From contig NZ_JAAVVC010000019.1 in assembly GCF_018449725.1 (NCBI RefSeq), positions 79,749 through 143,748 on the forward strand: a stretch of DNA of 64,000 bases. The letters are read 5' to 3'. The first letter of the stretch is position 1, and every line of letters starts with the position of its first letter. The stretch comes from Pseudomonas sp. dw_612. GTDB lineage: Bacteria > Pseudomonadota > Gammaproteobacteria > Pseudomonadales > Pseudomonadaceae. Shown in pieces: positions 7,768-16,594 of the stretch. The notes below the pieces were generated by a model. It was not told the DNA's origin. It searched no databases and saw nothing but the letters and a program-made list of their open reading frames with translations. The position numbers and the translations under genes were made by a program.

Positions 7768-8892
7768 TCAAACCTTGCGCGGCAACACCACGGTAAACAA
7801 CGTCCCATCCTCTTCACTGGAACTGACCTCAATCGTCCCCCGATGAGCGGTCACCACTTCCTTGACGATAAACAAGCCCAGGCCAAGGCTGGTCGACGGC
7901 TGCCCGAGTTCTTCACTGGCGTTGCGCACCAGCGGGTCGAAGATCGTGCCAATCGCGTCGTCCGGGATCGGTACGCCAAAGTTATGCACCGTGAGTCGTA
8001 CGGCGTCCGGCTCGCCGCTGAGGGTCACCGTGACGTCGCGCTTGTTTGCACCATGCTGCAACGCGTTGCCAATCAGGTTCTGCAACAGCTGCGCGATGCG
8101 CCCGGCGTCCCAGGCGCCTCGGGTGTCGCCACTGACATTGATCATGGGATCGCACTCGGGGTTGCCGGCGCAGGCCTGGGCAATCGCCTCATGCGCCGCG
8201 TCGGCCATGTCCATCGGCCTCGGTTCGATCGGCAGGCTCTTGCCCAGACGGCTGCGCACCAGTTCCAGCAGATCAGCGACCATCACCGCCATGTGGCGTG
8301 TGCCGCGCTGGATGTGGTGCAGACATGTCAGGGCATCGCCTTCGAGATTCACTTTGCGCTGTAGCAACTCGGTGGACATGCTCACCGCTTGCAACGGTGC
8401 ACGCAGGTCGTGGCCGAGGATGGCGAGGAAGATGTCCCGCGAGTGATTGACCTGCTCGGCATAAGCGGCGGTCGATTCAGCCAGGGCTTCGTCGATGGCT
8501 TCGTTGAAACGGATCATGTCCTGAAAGTAGGCCAGGTCCGGGGCTTGCAGACTGTTGACCCACAGGCGAATCACGCAGGCCCGCAGATGACGGAACTCGG
8601 ACGTCATCTGCACCAGATCGAAACCGACGTTGTGCCGCAACTCGCCATGACTGGCGGCGGCCTGATCCAGGCTTGGGGTTTTCTCCGGGCCGTCGCCCTT
8701 GGATTTGGCGGCCTGTTCCTGAGCCGTCTGGGCGGTAGTCATGTCCCGCGCGGCCGCCAGCAGAATGGAGCGGGCGTGATCGCGCAAGGTGATGCGATCC
8801 AGGTTTTCGTCCGGCGTGATGACGCGGGCGAACTGTTCCCATTCATCGACGATACGATCGACCTCTACCACGATGAATTCGCTTAAGCGCAT
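7768..8892 (-). CDS. Orphan sensor histidine kinase, cytoplasmic
   Basis: This is a 374-residue kinase without membrane helices. The N-terminal 130 residues are helical and resemble the RsbRD-type sensor domain (MRLSEFIVVEVDRIVDEW). A HisKA domain follows, with the phosphorylatable His161 in LAILGHDLRAPLQ. The catalytic domain has N-box LIGNALQHG and G2-box SLGLGLFIVKEVV. No response regulator is adjacent, so its partner is unknown. The start at 8892 is taken because AGGA precedes it at suitable spacing; an upstream in-frame ATG would add 25 basic residues not expected in the family. Confidence 0.82.
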   Translation of the reverse strand: MRLSEFIVVEVDRIVDEWEQFARVITPDENLDRITLRDHARSILLAAARDMTTAQTAQEQAAKSKGDGPEKTPSLDQAAASHGELRHNVGFDLVQMTSEFRHLRACVIRLWVNSLQAPDLAYFQDMIRFNEAIDEALAESTAAYAEQVNHSRDIFLAILGHDLRAPLQAVSMSTELLQRKVNLEGDALTCLHHIQRGTRHMAVMVADLLELVRSRLGKSLPIEPRPMDMADAAHEAIAQACAGNPECDPMINVSGDTRGAWDAGRIAQLLQNLIGNALQHGANKRDVTVTLSGEPDAVRLTVHNFGVPIPDDAIGTIFDPLVRNASEELGQPSTSLGLGLFIVKEVVTAHRGTIEVSSSEEDGTLFTVVLPRKV

Positions 8893-9070
8893 GGAGCGGA
8901 ATCCTGAGCAGTGACGGCGGAAAGTGAACCGCATCTTAGCGCCTTCCCGTTCAGGGAAACACCGCACAAATGGAGAGGCGCCCGGTGGTATTTATATATA
9001 GCCGGGTTTTGGGATGGTTGGGGTTCAGGGCAGGGTCAGGCTCAACAAACACAGTGCCTACACCCACCCT

Positions 9071-9160
9071 TGTGGGAGCGGGCTTGCTCGCGAACGCGGT
9101 CGATCAGTCAGCATCAATGTTGAATGAAAGACCGCTTTCGCGAGCAAGCCCGCTCCCACA
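9071..9160. repeat. REPIN, family 2
   Basis: TGTGGGAGCGGGCTTGCTCG at 9071 and its inverted copy ending GCCCGCTCCCACA at 9160 enclose about 35 bp. It lies just downstream of ureC and upstream of the histidine kinase, both on the minus strand, and may end the urease transcript. Confidence 0.88.
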
Positions 9161-9175
9161 AGGGTTTGTGGGGTT

Positions 9176-10876
9176 TCAGAACAGGAAGTAGCGCTGGGCC
9201 ATTGGCAAGGTTTCCGCAGGCTCGCACCACAGCAACACGCCGTCGGCCTTGACCTGATAGGTCTGTGGATCGACATCGATGCTCGGCAAGTAGTCGTTAT
9301 GGATCAGGTCGGTCTTCTGCACGTCGCGGCAGCCTTTGACCACGGCGATTTTCTTCTTCAGGCCCAGGGCTTCGGGCAGCCCTGCGTCCTGGGCGGCCTG
9401 ACTGATAAAGGTCATGCTGGTGGCGTGCAGCGAACCACCGTAGCTGGCGAACATAGGGCGGTAGTGCACCGGTTGTGGCGTTGGGATCGAGGCGTTGGCG
9501 TCACCCATCAGACTGGCGGCAATCGCGCCACCCTTGAGGATCAGCGTCGGCTTGACCCCGAAAAACGCCGGGCGCCACAGCACCAGATCGGCCCACTTGC
9601 CCACTTCGATCGAGCCCACTTCATGGCTGATGCCGTGGGTGATCGCCGGGTTGATGGTGTACTTGGCGATGTAGCGTTTGGCGCGGAAGTTGTCGTTGCC
9701 TTCACCGTCCAGAGGCAGCGGGCCGCGCTGCTTTTTCATCTTGTCGGCGGTCTGCCAGGTGCGGGTGATCACTTCGCCGACGCGGCCCATGGCCTGGCTG
9801 TCGGAGCTGATCATCGAGAACGCACCGAGGTCATGCAGGATGTCTTCAGCGGCAATCGTCTCGCGGCGGATACGGCTTTCGGCGAACGCCACGTCCTCGG
9901 CAATGCTCGGGTCCAGGTGGTGGCAGACCATCAACATGTCCAGGTGTTCGTCGATGGTGTTGCGGGTGAACGGCCGGGTCGGGTTGGTCGAACTCGGCAA
10001 CACGTTCGAAAAGCCGCAAGCCTTGATGATGTCCGGGGCATGACCGCCGCCTGCGCCTTCGGTGTGATAGGTGTGGATGGTGCGGCCCTTGAACGCGGCG
10101 AGGGTGGTTTCGACGAAGCCGGATTCGTTGAGGGTGTCGGTGTGGATCGCGACCTGCACGTCAAACTGGTCGGCCACGGTCAGGCAGTTGTCGATGCTCG
10201 CCGGGGTGGTGCCCCAGTCTTCGTGCAACTTGAGGCCGATGGCGCCGGCCTTGACCTGCTCGATCAACGGCTCCGGCAGGCTCGCATTGCCCTTGCCGGT
10301 GAGGCCGATGTTCATCGGGAATGCGTCCGCCGCCTGAAGCATCCGCGCCAGGTGCCACGGCCCAGAGGTGCAAGTCGTCGCATTGGTGCCCGTGGCCGGG
10401 CCGGTGCCGCCGCCGATCATGGTGGTGACGCCGCTCATCAGTGCTTCTTCGATCTGCTGTGGGCAGATGAAGTGGATGTGGGTGTCGATGCCGCCGGCGG
10501 TGAGGATCATGCCTTCACCGGCGATGACTTCGGTGCTGGCGCCGATGGCGATGGTTACGTTCGGCTGCACGTCCGGGTTGCCAGCCTTGCCGATCCCGGC
10601 GATGCGCCCGTCTTTGAGGCCGACGTCGGCTTTGACGATGCCCCAGTGATCGACGATCAGGGCGTTGGTGATCACCGTGTCGACCACTTCGGCGGCGAGC
10701 AATTGGCTCTGGCCCTGGCCGTCGCGGATGACTTTGCCGCCACCGAACTTCACTTCTTCGCCGTAGGTGGTGAAGTCTTTTTCCACCTCGATCCACAACT
10801 CGGTGTCGGCCAGGCGCACCTTGTCGCCGACGGTGGGGCCGAACATGTCGGCGTAGGCTTGTCTTGAAATCTTCAT
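9176..10876 (-). CDS. ureC: Urease alpha subunit
   Basis: This 566-residue catalytic subunit hydrolyses urea to ammonia and carbamate. All nickel and catalytic residues are present. His133 and His135 are in GGIDTHIHFICP, the carbamylated Lys216 is in GAIGLKLHED, and the remaining ligands are His245, His271 and Asp359. His319 in VCHHLDPS belongs to the flap. The start at 10876 (MKISRQAYADMFG) is the family start; an earlier in-frame Met would add a spurious N-terminus. ureC is the last gene of the cluster, separated from ureB by a 207-bp gap containing a REPIN. The accessory genes ureE, ureF and ureG are not in the window. Confidence 0.97.
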   Translation of the reverse strand: MKISRQAYADMFGPTVGDKVRLADTELWIEVEKDFTTYGEEVKFGGGKVIRDGQGQSQLLAAEVVDTVITNALIVDHWGIVKADVGLKDGRIAGIGKAGNPDVQPNVTIAIGASTEVIAGEGMILTAGGIDTHIHFICPQQIEEALMSGVTTMIGGGTGPATGTNATTCTSGPWHLARMLQAADAFPMNIGLTGKGNASLPEPLIEQVKAGAIGLKLHEDWGTTPASIDNCLTVADQFDVQVAIHTDTLNESGFVETTLAAFKGRTIHTYHTEGAGGGHAPDIIKACGFSNVLPSSTNPTRPFTRNTIDEHLDMLMVCHHLDPSIAEDVAFAESRIRRETIAAEDILHDLGAFSMISSDSQAMGRVGEVITRTWQTADKMKKQRGPLPLDGEGNDNFRAKRYIAKYTINPAITHGISHEVGSIEVGKWADLVLWRPAFFGVKPTLILKGGAIAASLMGDANASIPTPQPVHYRPMFASYGGSLHATSMTFISQAAQDAGLPEALGLKKKIAVVKGCRDVQKTDLIHNDYLPSIDVDPQTYQVKADGVLLWCEPAETLPMAQRYFLF

Positions 10877-10925
10877 GTGCTTGCCTTGGGATTCAATTGT
10901 TTTTGAGACCGCTCGCATCACTCGC

Positions 10926-11068
10926 TATCGCAGCCTCGCTGCGCTCGACAGCTCCTACAGGCAGCGTACGACCGAGACATTTCCGGTGTCGCCGGGGGGC
11001 ACATCACACATTCCCGGTGCGCGCGCCTCTGTAGGAGCTGTCGAGGGAACCGAGGCTGCGATCTTTTC
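10926..11068. repeat. REPIN, family 1, spread over the ureB-ureC gap
   Basis: One half-site (ATCGCAGCC...CAGCTCCTACAG) spans about 10926-10960 and the opposite half (TGTAGGAGCTGTCGAGGG, then GGCTGCGATCTTTT) spans 11031-11068. About 70 bp separate them, an unusually long loop. It sits between two genes that must be made in equal amounts, so it may stabilise or partly stop the transcript. Confidence 0.75.
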
Positions 11069-11083
11069 GGAGCACCACAGACA

Positions 11084-11392
11084 TCAATCGAGGTCACCCA
11101 TGATCCGCCCGGCAAACCCGAACACCCGGCGATGCCCGGCCAAATCCACCAGCTCGACCTCGCGACTCTGCCCCGGTTCGAAGCGCACGGCGGTGCCGGC
11201 GGGGATGTTCAGGCGCATGCCGCGGCTGGCGGCGCGGTCGAAGGTGAGGGCGTCGTTGGTTTCGAAAAAGTGGTAATGCGAGCCGACCTGGATCGGCCGG
11301 TCGCCGCTGTTGGCCACCTTCAGGCTGACGGTGCGGCGGCCGACGTTGAGTTCGATGTCGCCGGGCTGGATCTGGTATTCGCCGGGAATCAT
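11084..11392 (-). CDS. ureB: Urease beta subunit
   Basis: This 102-residue beta-barrel structural subunit is recognised by MIPGEYQIQPGDIELNVGR at the start and by VGSHYHFFETN and the GFAGRIMG end. It supports the (alpha-beta-gamma)3 urease assembly. Its ATG overlaps the stop of the preceding acetyltransferase gene by 4 bp (11389-11392), which suggests translational coupling. Confidence 0.96.
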   Translation of the reverse strand: MIPGEYQIQPGDIELNVGRRTVSLKVANSGDRPIQVGSHYHFFETNDALTFDRAASRGMRLNIPAGTAVRFEPGQSREVELVDLAGHRRVFGFAGRIMGDLD

Positions 11393-11925
11393 CCATTCAC
11401 TCCTTGCAGGATTTTGTAGTAGAGGGCCGTCGGTCGATAGTTGCCGGCGGGGTCGCAGGCGTAGTCGGGGATTTGACCGGCGCGGGTGTAACCCAATGCC
11501 TTGTAGAAGTCTTCGGCGGGGGAGCCGGCCTCGGTGTCGAGGTAGAGCATGCCGCGCTTGTGCTGGCGGGCGGCGAGTTCCAGGGCACTCATCAATTGCT
11601 GGCCGAGGCCGCGACGGCGGGCGTGTTCACGCACCAGCAATTTCTGCACTTCGGCGCGGTTCAGGCCGTTGGCTTTCTGGCACAGGGTCAGTTGCACGCT
11701 GGCTTGCACCTGCTCGTCCTTGACCACTACCCACAACAGCACATTGCCCTGGTTCAGGTTGGCCTGGACCTCATCGAAATAGGCCCGGGCCTGAGTTGCA
11801 TCGAGGTCGGCCATGAAACCGACGCTGGCGCCATACCCCACGGCGTCCAGCAGTAAATCGATCAAACCCTGGCGATAGTGCGCAAAGCTTTCAACATTCA
11901 CGCGGCGCAGTTGGGCGGCGTTCAT
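11389..11925 (-). CDS. GNAT-family N-acetyltransferase inside the urease operon
   Basis: This 178-residue protein has the GNAT acetyl-CoA site: a beta4 strand, then LLVREHARRRGLGQQLM (the R/Q-x-x-G-x-G/A loop), and a C-terminal YKALGYTRAG motif. The acceptor substrate is not predictable. It overlaps ureB by 4 bp and lies 6 bp after the other acetyltransferase gene, so it is co-transcribed with urease. A role in detoxifying an amine or amino-acid analogue is only a guess from the neighbour. Confidence 0.85.
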   Translation of the reverse strand: MNAAQLRRVNVESFAHYRQGLIDLLLDAVGYGASVGFMADLDATQARAYFDEVQANLNQGNVLLWVVVKDEQVQASVQLTLCQKANGLNRAEVQKLLVREHARRRGLGQQLMSALELAARQHKRGMLYLDTEAGSPAEDFYKALGYTRAGQIPDYACDPAGNYRPTALYYKILQGVNG

Positions 11926-11931
11926 CGGGTA

Positions 11932-12465
11932 TCACTCCTTGTGAGCCCCGGGCGGCATGGCGCCCGGGTCGAGGGTCAGTTGCATGAAGGTCAGGTCCAG
12001 CCAGCGGCCGAACTTGGTGCCCACTTGTGGCATTTGGCCGGTGACGACAAAACCGGCGCGATCGTGCAGTCGAATCGACGCACCGTTGCCGCTTTCGATG
12101 GCGGCGACCATCACGTGTTTGTTGCAGCCCTTGGCGCGTTCGATCAGCTCGGTCATCAATTGCGGGCCGAGGCCGTTGCCGCGCTGGTCGCTGCGTACGT
12201 AGACCGAGTGTTCGACGGTATGGCGAAAGCCGTCGAACGGCCGCCAGTCACCGAATGAAGCGTAGCCCAGCACGGTGTTATCACCGTCGACGATCACCAG
12301 GATCGGATAACCCTGGGATTGCCGCGCGCTGAACCACGCCTGGCGGTTGCCCAGGTCCACGGCCTGTTCGTTCCAGATCGCGGTGGTGTTGAGCACCGCG
12401 TCGTTGTAGATGTCGCGGATCGCCGGCAGGTCGGCATGCAGCGCATCACGAATGAGATAAGTCAT
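11932..12465 (-). CDS. Methionine sulfoximine/sulfone-type N-acetyltransferase (Pat/MnaT family)
   Basis: This 177-residue GNAT protein of the phosphinothricin-acetyltransferase family has the N-terminal signature RDALHADLPAIRDIYNDAV and the motif EHSVYVRSDQRGNGLGPQL for acetyl-CoA. NGASIRLHDRAGFVVTG and KFGRWLDLTFMQ follow. In P. aeruginosa the equivalent gene in the urease cluster (PA4866, from memory) acetylates methionine sulfoximine and sulfone rather than phosphinothricin. These compounds inhibit glutamine synthetase, which assimilates the ammonia urease makes, giving the location a plausible sense. It lies 9 bp downstream of ureA. Confidence 0.85.
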   Translation of the reverse strand: MTYLIRDALHADLPAIRDIYNDAVLNTTAIWNEQAVDLGNRQAWFSARQSQGYPILVIVDGDNTVLGYASFGDWRPFDGFRHTVEHSVYVRSDQRGNGLGPQLMTELIERAKGCNKHVMVAAIESGNGASIRLHDRAGFVVTGQMPQVGTKFGRWLDLTFMQLTLDPGAMPPGAHKE

Positions 12466-12474
12466 GGCGCGGCC

Positions 12475-12777
12475 TCAGGCGATCGGTTGGTGGACGGTGA
12501 CCAGTTTGGTGCCGTCGGGGAACGTCGCTTCGACCTGGATCTCCGGGATCATTTCCGGGATACCTTCCATCACTTGTTCGCGGCTCAGCAGGGTGGTGCC
12601 GAAATGCATCAGCTCGGCCACGGTGCGACCGTCACGGGCGCCTTCGAGCAGCGCTGCGGAGATGTAGGCCATGGCTTCCGGGTAATTGAGTTTCACGCCG
12701 CGAGCCAAACGCCGCTCGGCGACGAGGCCGGCGGTGAAGATCAACAGCTTGTCTTTTTCGCGTGGGGTCAGGTCCAT
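12475..12777 (-). CDS. ureA: Urease gamma subunit
   Basis: This 100-residue protein matches the standard gamma subunit: MDLTPREKDKLLIFTAGLVA at the start, LNYPEAMAYISAALLEGARD in the middle and an EVEATFPDG-type end (here IQVEATFPDGTKLVTVH). The start at 12777 gives exactly the family length; an upstream in-frame ATG is rejected. It is the first urease structural gene after ureD, separated from it by a REPIN-bearing gap. Confidence 0.96.
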   Translation of the reverse strand: MDLTPREKDKLLIFTAGLVAERRLARGVKLNYPEAMAYISAALLEGARDGRTVAELMHFGTTLLSREQVMEGIPEMIPEIQVEATFPDGTKLVTVHQPIA

Positions 12778-12823
12778 CGTTGGAATCCATTTTTGGCAGA
12801 ATGAAAATCTTGCGTCTTGCATC

Positions 12824-12928
12824 TGTAGGAGCTGCCGAAGGCTGCGATCTTTTGATCTTGATCTTCAATGGGTCAGGATCAAAAGATCGCAGCCTCGTTT
12901 CACTCGACAGCTCCTACCAGCTCCTACA
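12824..12928. repeat. REPIN, family 1, between ureD and ureA
   Basis: TGTAGGAGCTGCCGAAGG at 12824 pairs with GATCGCAGCCTCG...CGACAGCTCCTAC, followed by a second short copy CAGCTCCTAC ending at 12928. This short duplication at the outer end suggests slippage. Confidence 0.85.
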
Positions 12929-12941
12929 AGGGAATCGGTGT

Positions 12942-13781
12942 TCAGGTGCTCCATATTCTGGGGGGGACGGCTTCTCGTCCGAGCAACGCAGGTCTGAGTA
13001 AGCGCCACAAATCGATAAGCCAACCCCGTGCCAACAACGCCTCACCGGCCAGACACCGTGCCACCAACAGCCCCGGCAACTGGGTCAAATCCCCGCGTAC
13101 GTCGTTGGGCAGCGAGCGACAGGTTTCCAGCAGTTCACTGTCGATCTCCCCGGTCACCAGCAACGTCGCAAACACCGGTTGGCCATCCAGCCCGATCGGC
13201 GAGTCGAGCAATCCATCACCGCCGACAATGCGCTGGCGTTCGTGCCAGAGCAACTGGCCGTCGCGGCGGATGTCCAGTTTGGCCTGGAAATGCCCGAGGT
13301 CGAAGCGCTCGCCACTGGCCGGGCGACCCAGCGCCACCACGTCCCAGTAGAACAACCGGGCATCGCCTTCAAGGTTGATCGAGGTGCTGAGTTCGGCCTG
13401 GGCCGCGCTGAAAATGATCGTCTCCTGGGGCAACCATTCCAGTGTCGCACCGGCCGCGACGTTCAAGTCCAGCTGCTGATAAGCGGGGCTGGCGGCGCGA
13501 TACCACTTGGCGGCGCCAGGGCTGGTGATTTGCGCCCAGGCGTCGCTGCCGACGCTGGCGCTGATGTCCAGCCGATCACCCCCGGCAATCCCGCCCGGCG
13601 GGTGAACGATGATGTGCTGGCACACCTCCGGCCCTTCGGCGTACAGGTGCTTTTGCACCCGCAGCGGGCCTTGATGGCGGCGCAGGACCGGACGCGTGCT
13701 GTCGCCGAAACGGGCGTAGCCCAGCTCCAGCTCGGCGTGCCAGCTCGGGGTAAACAGGACAATGGAGGCAGGTAAATTCAT
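12942..13781 (-). CDS. ureD: Urease accessory protein UreD
   Basis: This 279-residue protein has the UreD/UreH family marks: GPLRVQKHLYAEGP, IVHPPGGIAGGDRL, TSPGAAKWYR and LEWLPQETIIFSAAQ. UreD binds apo-urease and, with UreF and UreG, forms the chaperone complex that installs CO2 and nickel in the active site. It lies 30 bp after urtE, linking the urea transporter to the enzyme genes. The C-terminal 20 residues (RPALLGREAVPPRIWST) are typical. Confidence 0.95.
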   Translation of the reverse strand: MNLPASIVLFTPSWHAELELGYARFGDSTRPVLRRHQGPLRVQKHLYAEGPEVCQHIIVHPPGGIAGGDRLDISASVGSDAWAQITSPGAAKWYRAASPAYQQLDLNVAAGATLEWLPQETIIFSAAQAELSTSINLEGDARLFYWDVVALGRPASGERFDLGHFQAKLDIRRDGQLLWHERQRIVGGDGLLDSPIGLDGQPVFATLLVTGEIDSELLETCRSLPNDVRGDLTQLPGLLVARCLAGEALLARGWLIDLWRLLRPALLGREAVPPRIWST

Positions 13782-13811
13782 ATCGTCTAATTATCGTCAG
13801 GACGCTACAGA

Positions 13812-14510
13812 CTAGATCGTAACCAGTCCGCGCACACCTTCGGCTTCCATATTTTCACCGCGCCCCTGTTGCACGATCTCGCCCCGGGACATCACCAGGT
13901 ATTGATCGGCCAGTTCGGCGGCGAAATCGTAAAACTGTTCCACCAGCAAAATCGCCATGTCGCCCCGGGCCGCGAGCTTCTTGATCACCGCGCCGATTTC
14001 CTTGATCACCGACGGCTGGATGCCTTCGGTGGGCTCGTCGAGAATCAGTAAACGCGGACGGCTGGCCAAGGCCCGGCCAATCGCCAATTGCTGCTGTTGG
14101 CCGCCGGACAAGTCACCGCCACGCCGTTGCTTCATTTGCAGCAGCACTGGGAATAGCTCGTAAATGAACGCCGGTACTTCTTTCGCCTCGCTGCCGGGGA
14201 ACCGCGACAGGCCCATCAGCAGGTTTTCTTCCACGGTCAGCCGACCGAAAATCTCCCGGCCCTGGGGCACGTAGGCGATCCCGGCGTGCACCCGTTGGTG
14301 CGGCTTGAACGTGGTGATCGGCTTGCCTTCCCAATTCACCGCGCCTTCTTTGGCCGGCAGCAAACCCATCAGGCATTTGAGCAGGGTGGTCTTGCCCACG
14401 CCGTTGCGCCCGAGCAGGCACGTGACTTCGCCGACCTTCACGTCAAACGAGAGACCGCGCAGGATGTGGCTACCGCCGTAGTACTGGTGCAGCTTGTCGA
14501 CTTGCAGCAT
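13812..14510 (-). CDS. urtE: Urea ABC transporter ATP-binding protein UrtE
   Basis: This 232-residue LivF-type ATPase has Walker A GRNGVGKTT near residues 32-40, signature LSGGQQQQLAIGRAL, Walker B LLILDEPTEGIQ and the switch His in LLVEQF context. It powers urea uptake with UrtD and permeases UrtB/UrtC. The start at 14510 (MLQVDKLHQYYGG) is the family start. It is the last transporter gene, and ureD follows after 30 bp. Confidence 0.94.
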   Translation of the reverse strand: MLQVDKLHQYYGGSHILRGLSFDVKVGEVTCLLGRNGVGKTTLLKCLMGLLPAKEGAVNWEGKPITTFKPHQRVHAGIAYVPQGREIFGRLTVEENLLMGLSRFPGSEAKEVPAFIYELFPVLLQMKQRRGGDLSGGQQQQLAIGRALASRPRLLILDEPTEGIQPSVIKEIGAVIKKLAARGDMAILLVEQFYDFAAELADQYLVMSRGEIVQQGRGENMEAEGVRGLVTI

Positions 14511-14540
14511 GGTCAAATTCCTTCTGTTCACACAGAACCC

Positions 14541-14630
14541 TGTGGGAGCGAGCTTGCTCGCGATAGCGGTATGTCTGTCGACATTGATGTTGGATATGAA
14601 GCCGTCATCGCGAGCAAGCTCGCTCCCACA
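14541..14630. repeat. REPIN, family 2, between urtD and urtE
   Basis: TGTGGGAGCGAGCTTGCTCG at 14541 faces an inverted copy ending GCTCGCTCCCACA at 14630. Because it interrupts an operon, the stem may affect the ratio of the two ATPase subunits. Confidence 0.88.
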
Positions 14631-14648
14631 TTGATAGGTATTCGCAGT

Positions 14649-15518
14649 TCAGCGACCGAGGTAAACCTCGATGACGCGCTCATTGTCCTGCACCTGCTCC
14701 AGCGACCCTTCCGCCAGCACGCTGCCCTGGTGCAACACGGTGACGTGGTCGGCGATCGAGCCGACGAAGCCCATGTCGTGTTCCACCACCATCAGCGAAT
14801 GCTTGCCGGCCAGGCTTTTGAACAGCTCGGCGGTGAATTCGGTTTCGGCGTCGGTCATGCCCGCCACCGGTTCATCGAGCAGCAGCAATTGCGGGTCCTG
14901 CATCAACAACATGCCGATCTCCAGGAACTGTTTCTGCCCGTGGGACAACAACCCTGCCGGGCGATTGACCGAGGAGGTCAGGCGTATGGTGTCCAGCACT
15001 TCACTGATGCGATCCTTCTGCTCGCCGGTCAGGCGCGCCCGCAGGCTGGCCCACACCGACTTGTCGGTTTTCTGCGCCAGTTCCAGGTTTTCGAACACGC
15101 TCAAGGCTTCGAACACCGTCGGTTTCTGAAACTTGCGACCAATGCCGGCCTGGGCGATTTGCACTTCGCTCATCTGCGTCAGGTCCAGGGTTTCACCGAA
15201 CCAGGCCTTGCCGTGACTCGGGCGGGTCTTGCCGGTGATCACATCCATCAGCGTGGTTTTACCCGCACCGTTGGGGCCGATGATGCAGCGCAATTCGCCG
15301 ACGCCGATGTACAGGTTCAGAGCGTTCAACGCTTTGAAACCGTCGAAGCTGACGCTGATGTCTTCCAGAGTCAGGATCGTGCCGTGGCGCGTGTCCAGGC
15401 CGGGGCCGACACTTTGGCCGAAGCCGATGTTGTCGCGGCTGGTGCCCGCGTCCTTGTTCGGTTCCACCGGGAAAAAGGCTGGCTCGAGCATAAATTCCGC
15501 CGTTGGTGTGATTCTCAT
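14649..15518 (-). CDS. urtD: Urea ABC transporter ATP-binding protein UrtD
   Basis: This 289-residue LivG-type ATPase has Walker A GPNGAGKTTLMDVITGKTRP, signature LSHGQKQFLEIG, Walker B LLLLDEPVAGMT and VVEHDMGFV. It has about 45 N-terminal residues before the ATPase core. The ATG at 15518 overlaps the urtC stop by one base (TAATG). The reading frame stays open upstream, but translation there would run antisense-like through urtC sequence in another frame and is rejected. Confidence 0.94.
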   Translation of the reverse strand: MRITPTAEFMLEPAFFPVEPNKDAGTSRDNIGFGQSVGPGLDTRHGTILTLEDISVSFDGFKALNALNLYIGVGELRCIIGPNGAGKTTLMDVITGKTRPSHGKAWFGETLDLTQMSEVQIAQAGIGRKFQKPTVFEALSVFENLELAQKTDKSVWASLRARLTGEQKDRISEVLDTIRLTSSVNRPAGLLSHGQKQFLEIGMLLMQDPQLLLLDEPVAGMTDAETEFTAELFKSLAGKHSLMVVEHDMGFVGSIADHVTVLHQGSVLAEGSLEQVQDNERVIEVYLGR

Positions 15519-16594
15519 TATTCGCCCCTTTTCTTCAGCAGACCGATCACGCCTTTGGGCAGGTACAAGGTCACGATGATGAACAGAGCACCGAGGAAGA
15601 ACAGCCAGTATTCCGGGAATGCCACGGTGAACCAGCTCTTCATGCCGTTGACCACGCCGGCGCCGAGCAACGGCCCGATCAGCGTGCCGCGACCACCCAA
15701 AGCGACCCACACGGCGGCTTCGATGGAGTTGGTCGGCGACATTTCGCTCGGATTGATGATCCCGACTTGCGGCACATACAACGCACCGGCCAGGCCGCAC
15801 AGCACCGCGCTCAACACCCAGACAAACAACTTGAAACCACGCGGGTCGTAGCCACAGAACATCAAGCGGTTTTCGGCATCGCGCAACGCGGTCAGCACCC
15901 GGCCGAACTTGCTTTGCGCCAGGCGCCAGCCAATGAACAGACTCGCCACCAGCAACACCACCGTGGCAAAGAACAACACTGCGCGCGTCCCCGGTTCGGT
16001 AATGCCAAACCCGAGAATCGTGCGGAAATTGGTGAAGCCGTTGTTGCCGCCAAACCCGGTTTCGTTGCGGAAGAACAGCAACATTCCGGCGAAGGTCAGG
16101 GCCTGGGTCATGATCGAGAAATACACGCCTTTGATCCGCGAGCGGAAGGCGAAGAAGCCGAACACCAATGCCAACAATCCCGGCGCCAAAACAACAAGGC
16201 ACATGGCCCAGAGGAAGCTGCTGGTGCCGGTCCAGTACCACGGCAATTCGGTCCACGACAGGAACGTCATGAACGCCGGCAAGGCATCACCCGAAGCCTG
16301 ACGCATCAGGTACATGCCCATCGCATAACCGCCGAGGGCGAAGAACAAGCCGTGACCCAGGGACAACAGCCCGGCGTATCCCCAGACCAGATCCAGCGCC
16401 AGGGCAACGATGGCGTAGCAAAGAATCTTGCCCACCAACGTCAATGTGTAGGCCGAGACATGGAAGACGCTGACGGGCGATAGCAGTGATAGCAGCGGCA
16501 ACGCCAGCAGCACCACGAGAATGACCGCGCCAACGGCGATGGTGACTTTGGGGCCGGCCTTTTGTGAGGCGGTGACCATTAGAGGCTGGTTCAT
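15518..16594 (-). CDS. urtC: Urea ABC transporter permease UrtC
   Basis: This 358-residue LivM-type permease has about nine membrane helices and the family motifs ALDLVWGYAGLLSLGHGLFF and GGRGTLIGPLLGAG. It forms the channel with UrtB. The start at 16594 overlaps the urtB stop by one base (TGATG), showing tight coupling. Confidence 0.94.
   Translation of the reverse strand: MNQPLMVTASQKAGPKVTIAVGAVILVVLLALPLLSLLSPVSVFHVSAYTLTLVGKILCYAIVALALDLVWGYAGLLSLGHGLFFALGGYAMGMYLMRQASGDALPAFMTFLSWTELPWYWTGTSSFLWAMCLVVLAPGLLALVFGFFAFRSRIKGVYFSIMTQALTFAGMLLFFRNETGFGGNNGFTNFRTILGFGITEPGTRAVLFFATVVLLVASLFIGWRLAQSKFGRVLTALRDAENRLMFCGYDPRGFKLFVWVLSAVLCGLAGALYVPQVGIINPSEMSPTNSIEAAVWVALGGRGTLIGPLLGAGVVNGMKSWFTVAFPEYWLFFLGALFIIVTLYLPKGVIGLLKKRGE

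Noticed and set aside
9299..10867. 522-codon open frame on the plus strand
   Set aside because: It lies entirely antisense to ureC, whose every active-site residue is intact; the composition is the usual shadow of a high-GC gene.
15519..16256. Upstream extension of the UrtD frame into urtC
   Set aside because: The TAATG overlap and family length fix the UrtD start at 15518; the extension is out-of-frame urtC sequence.
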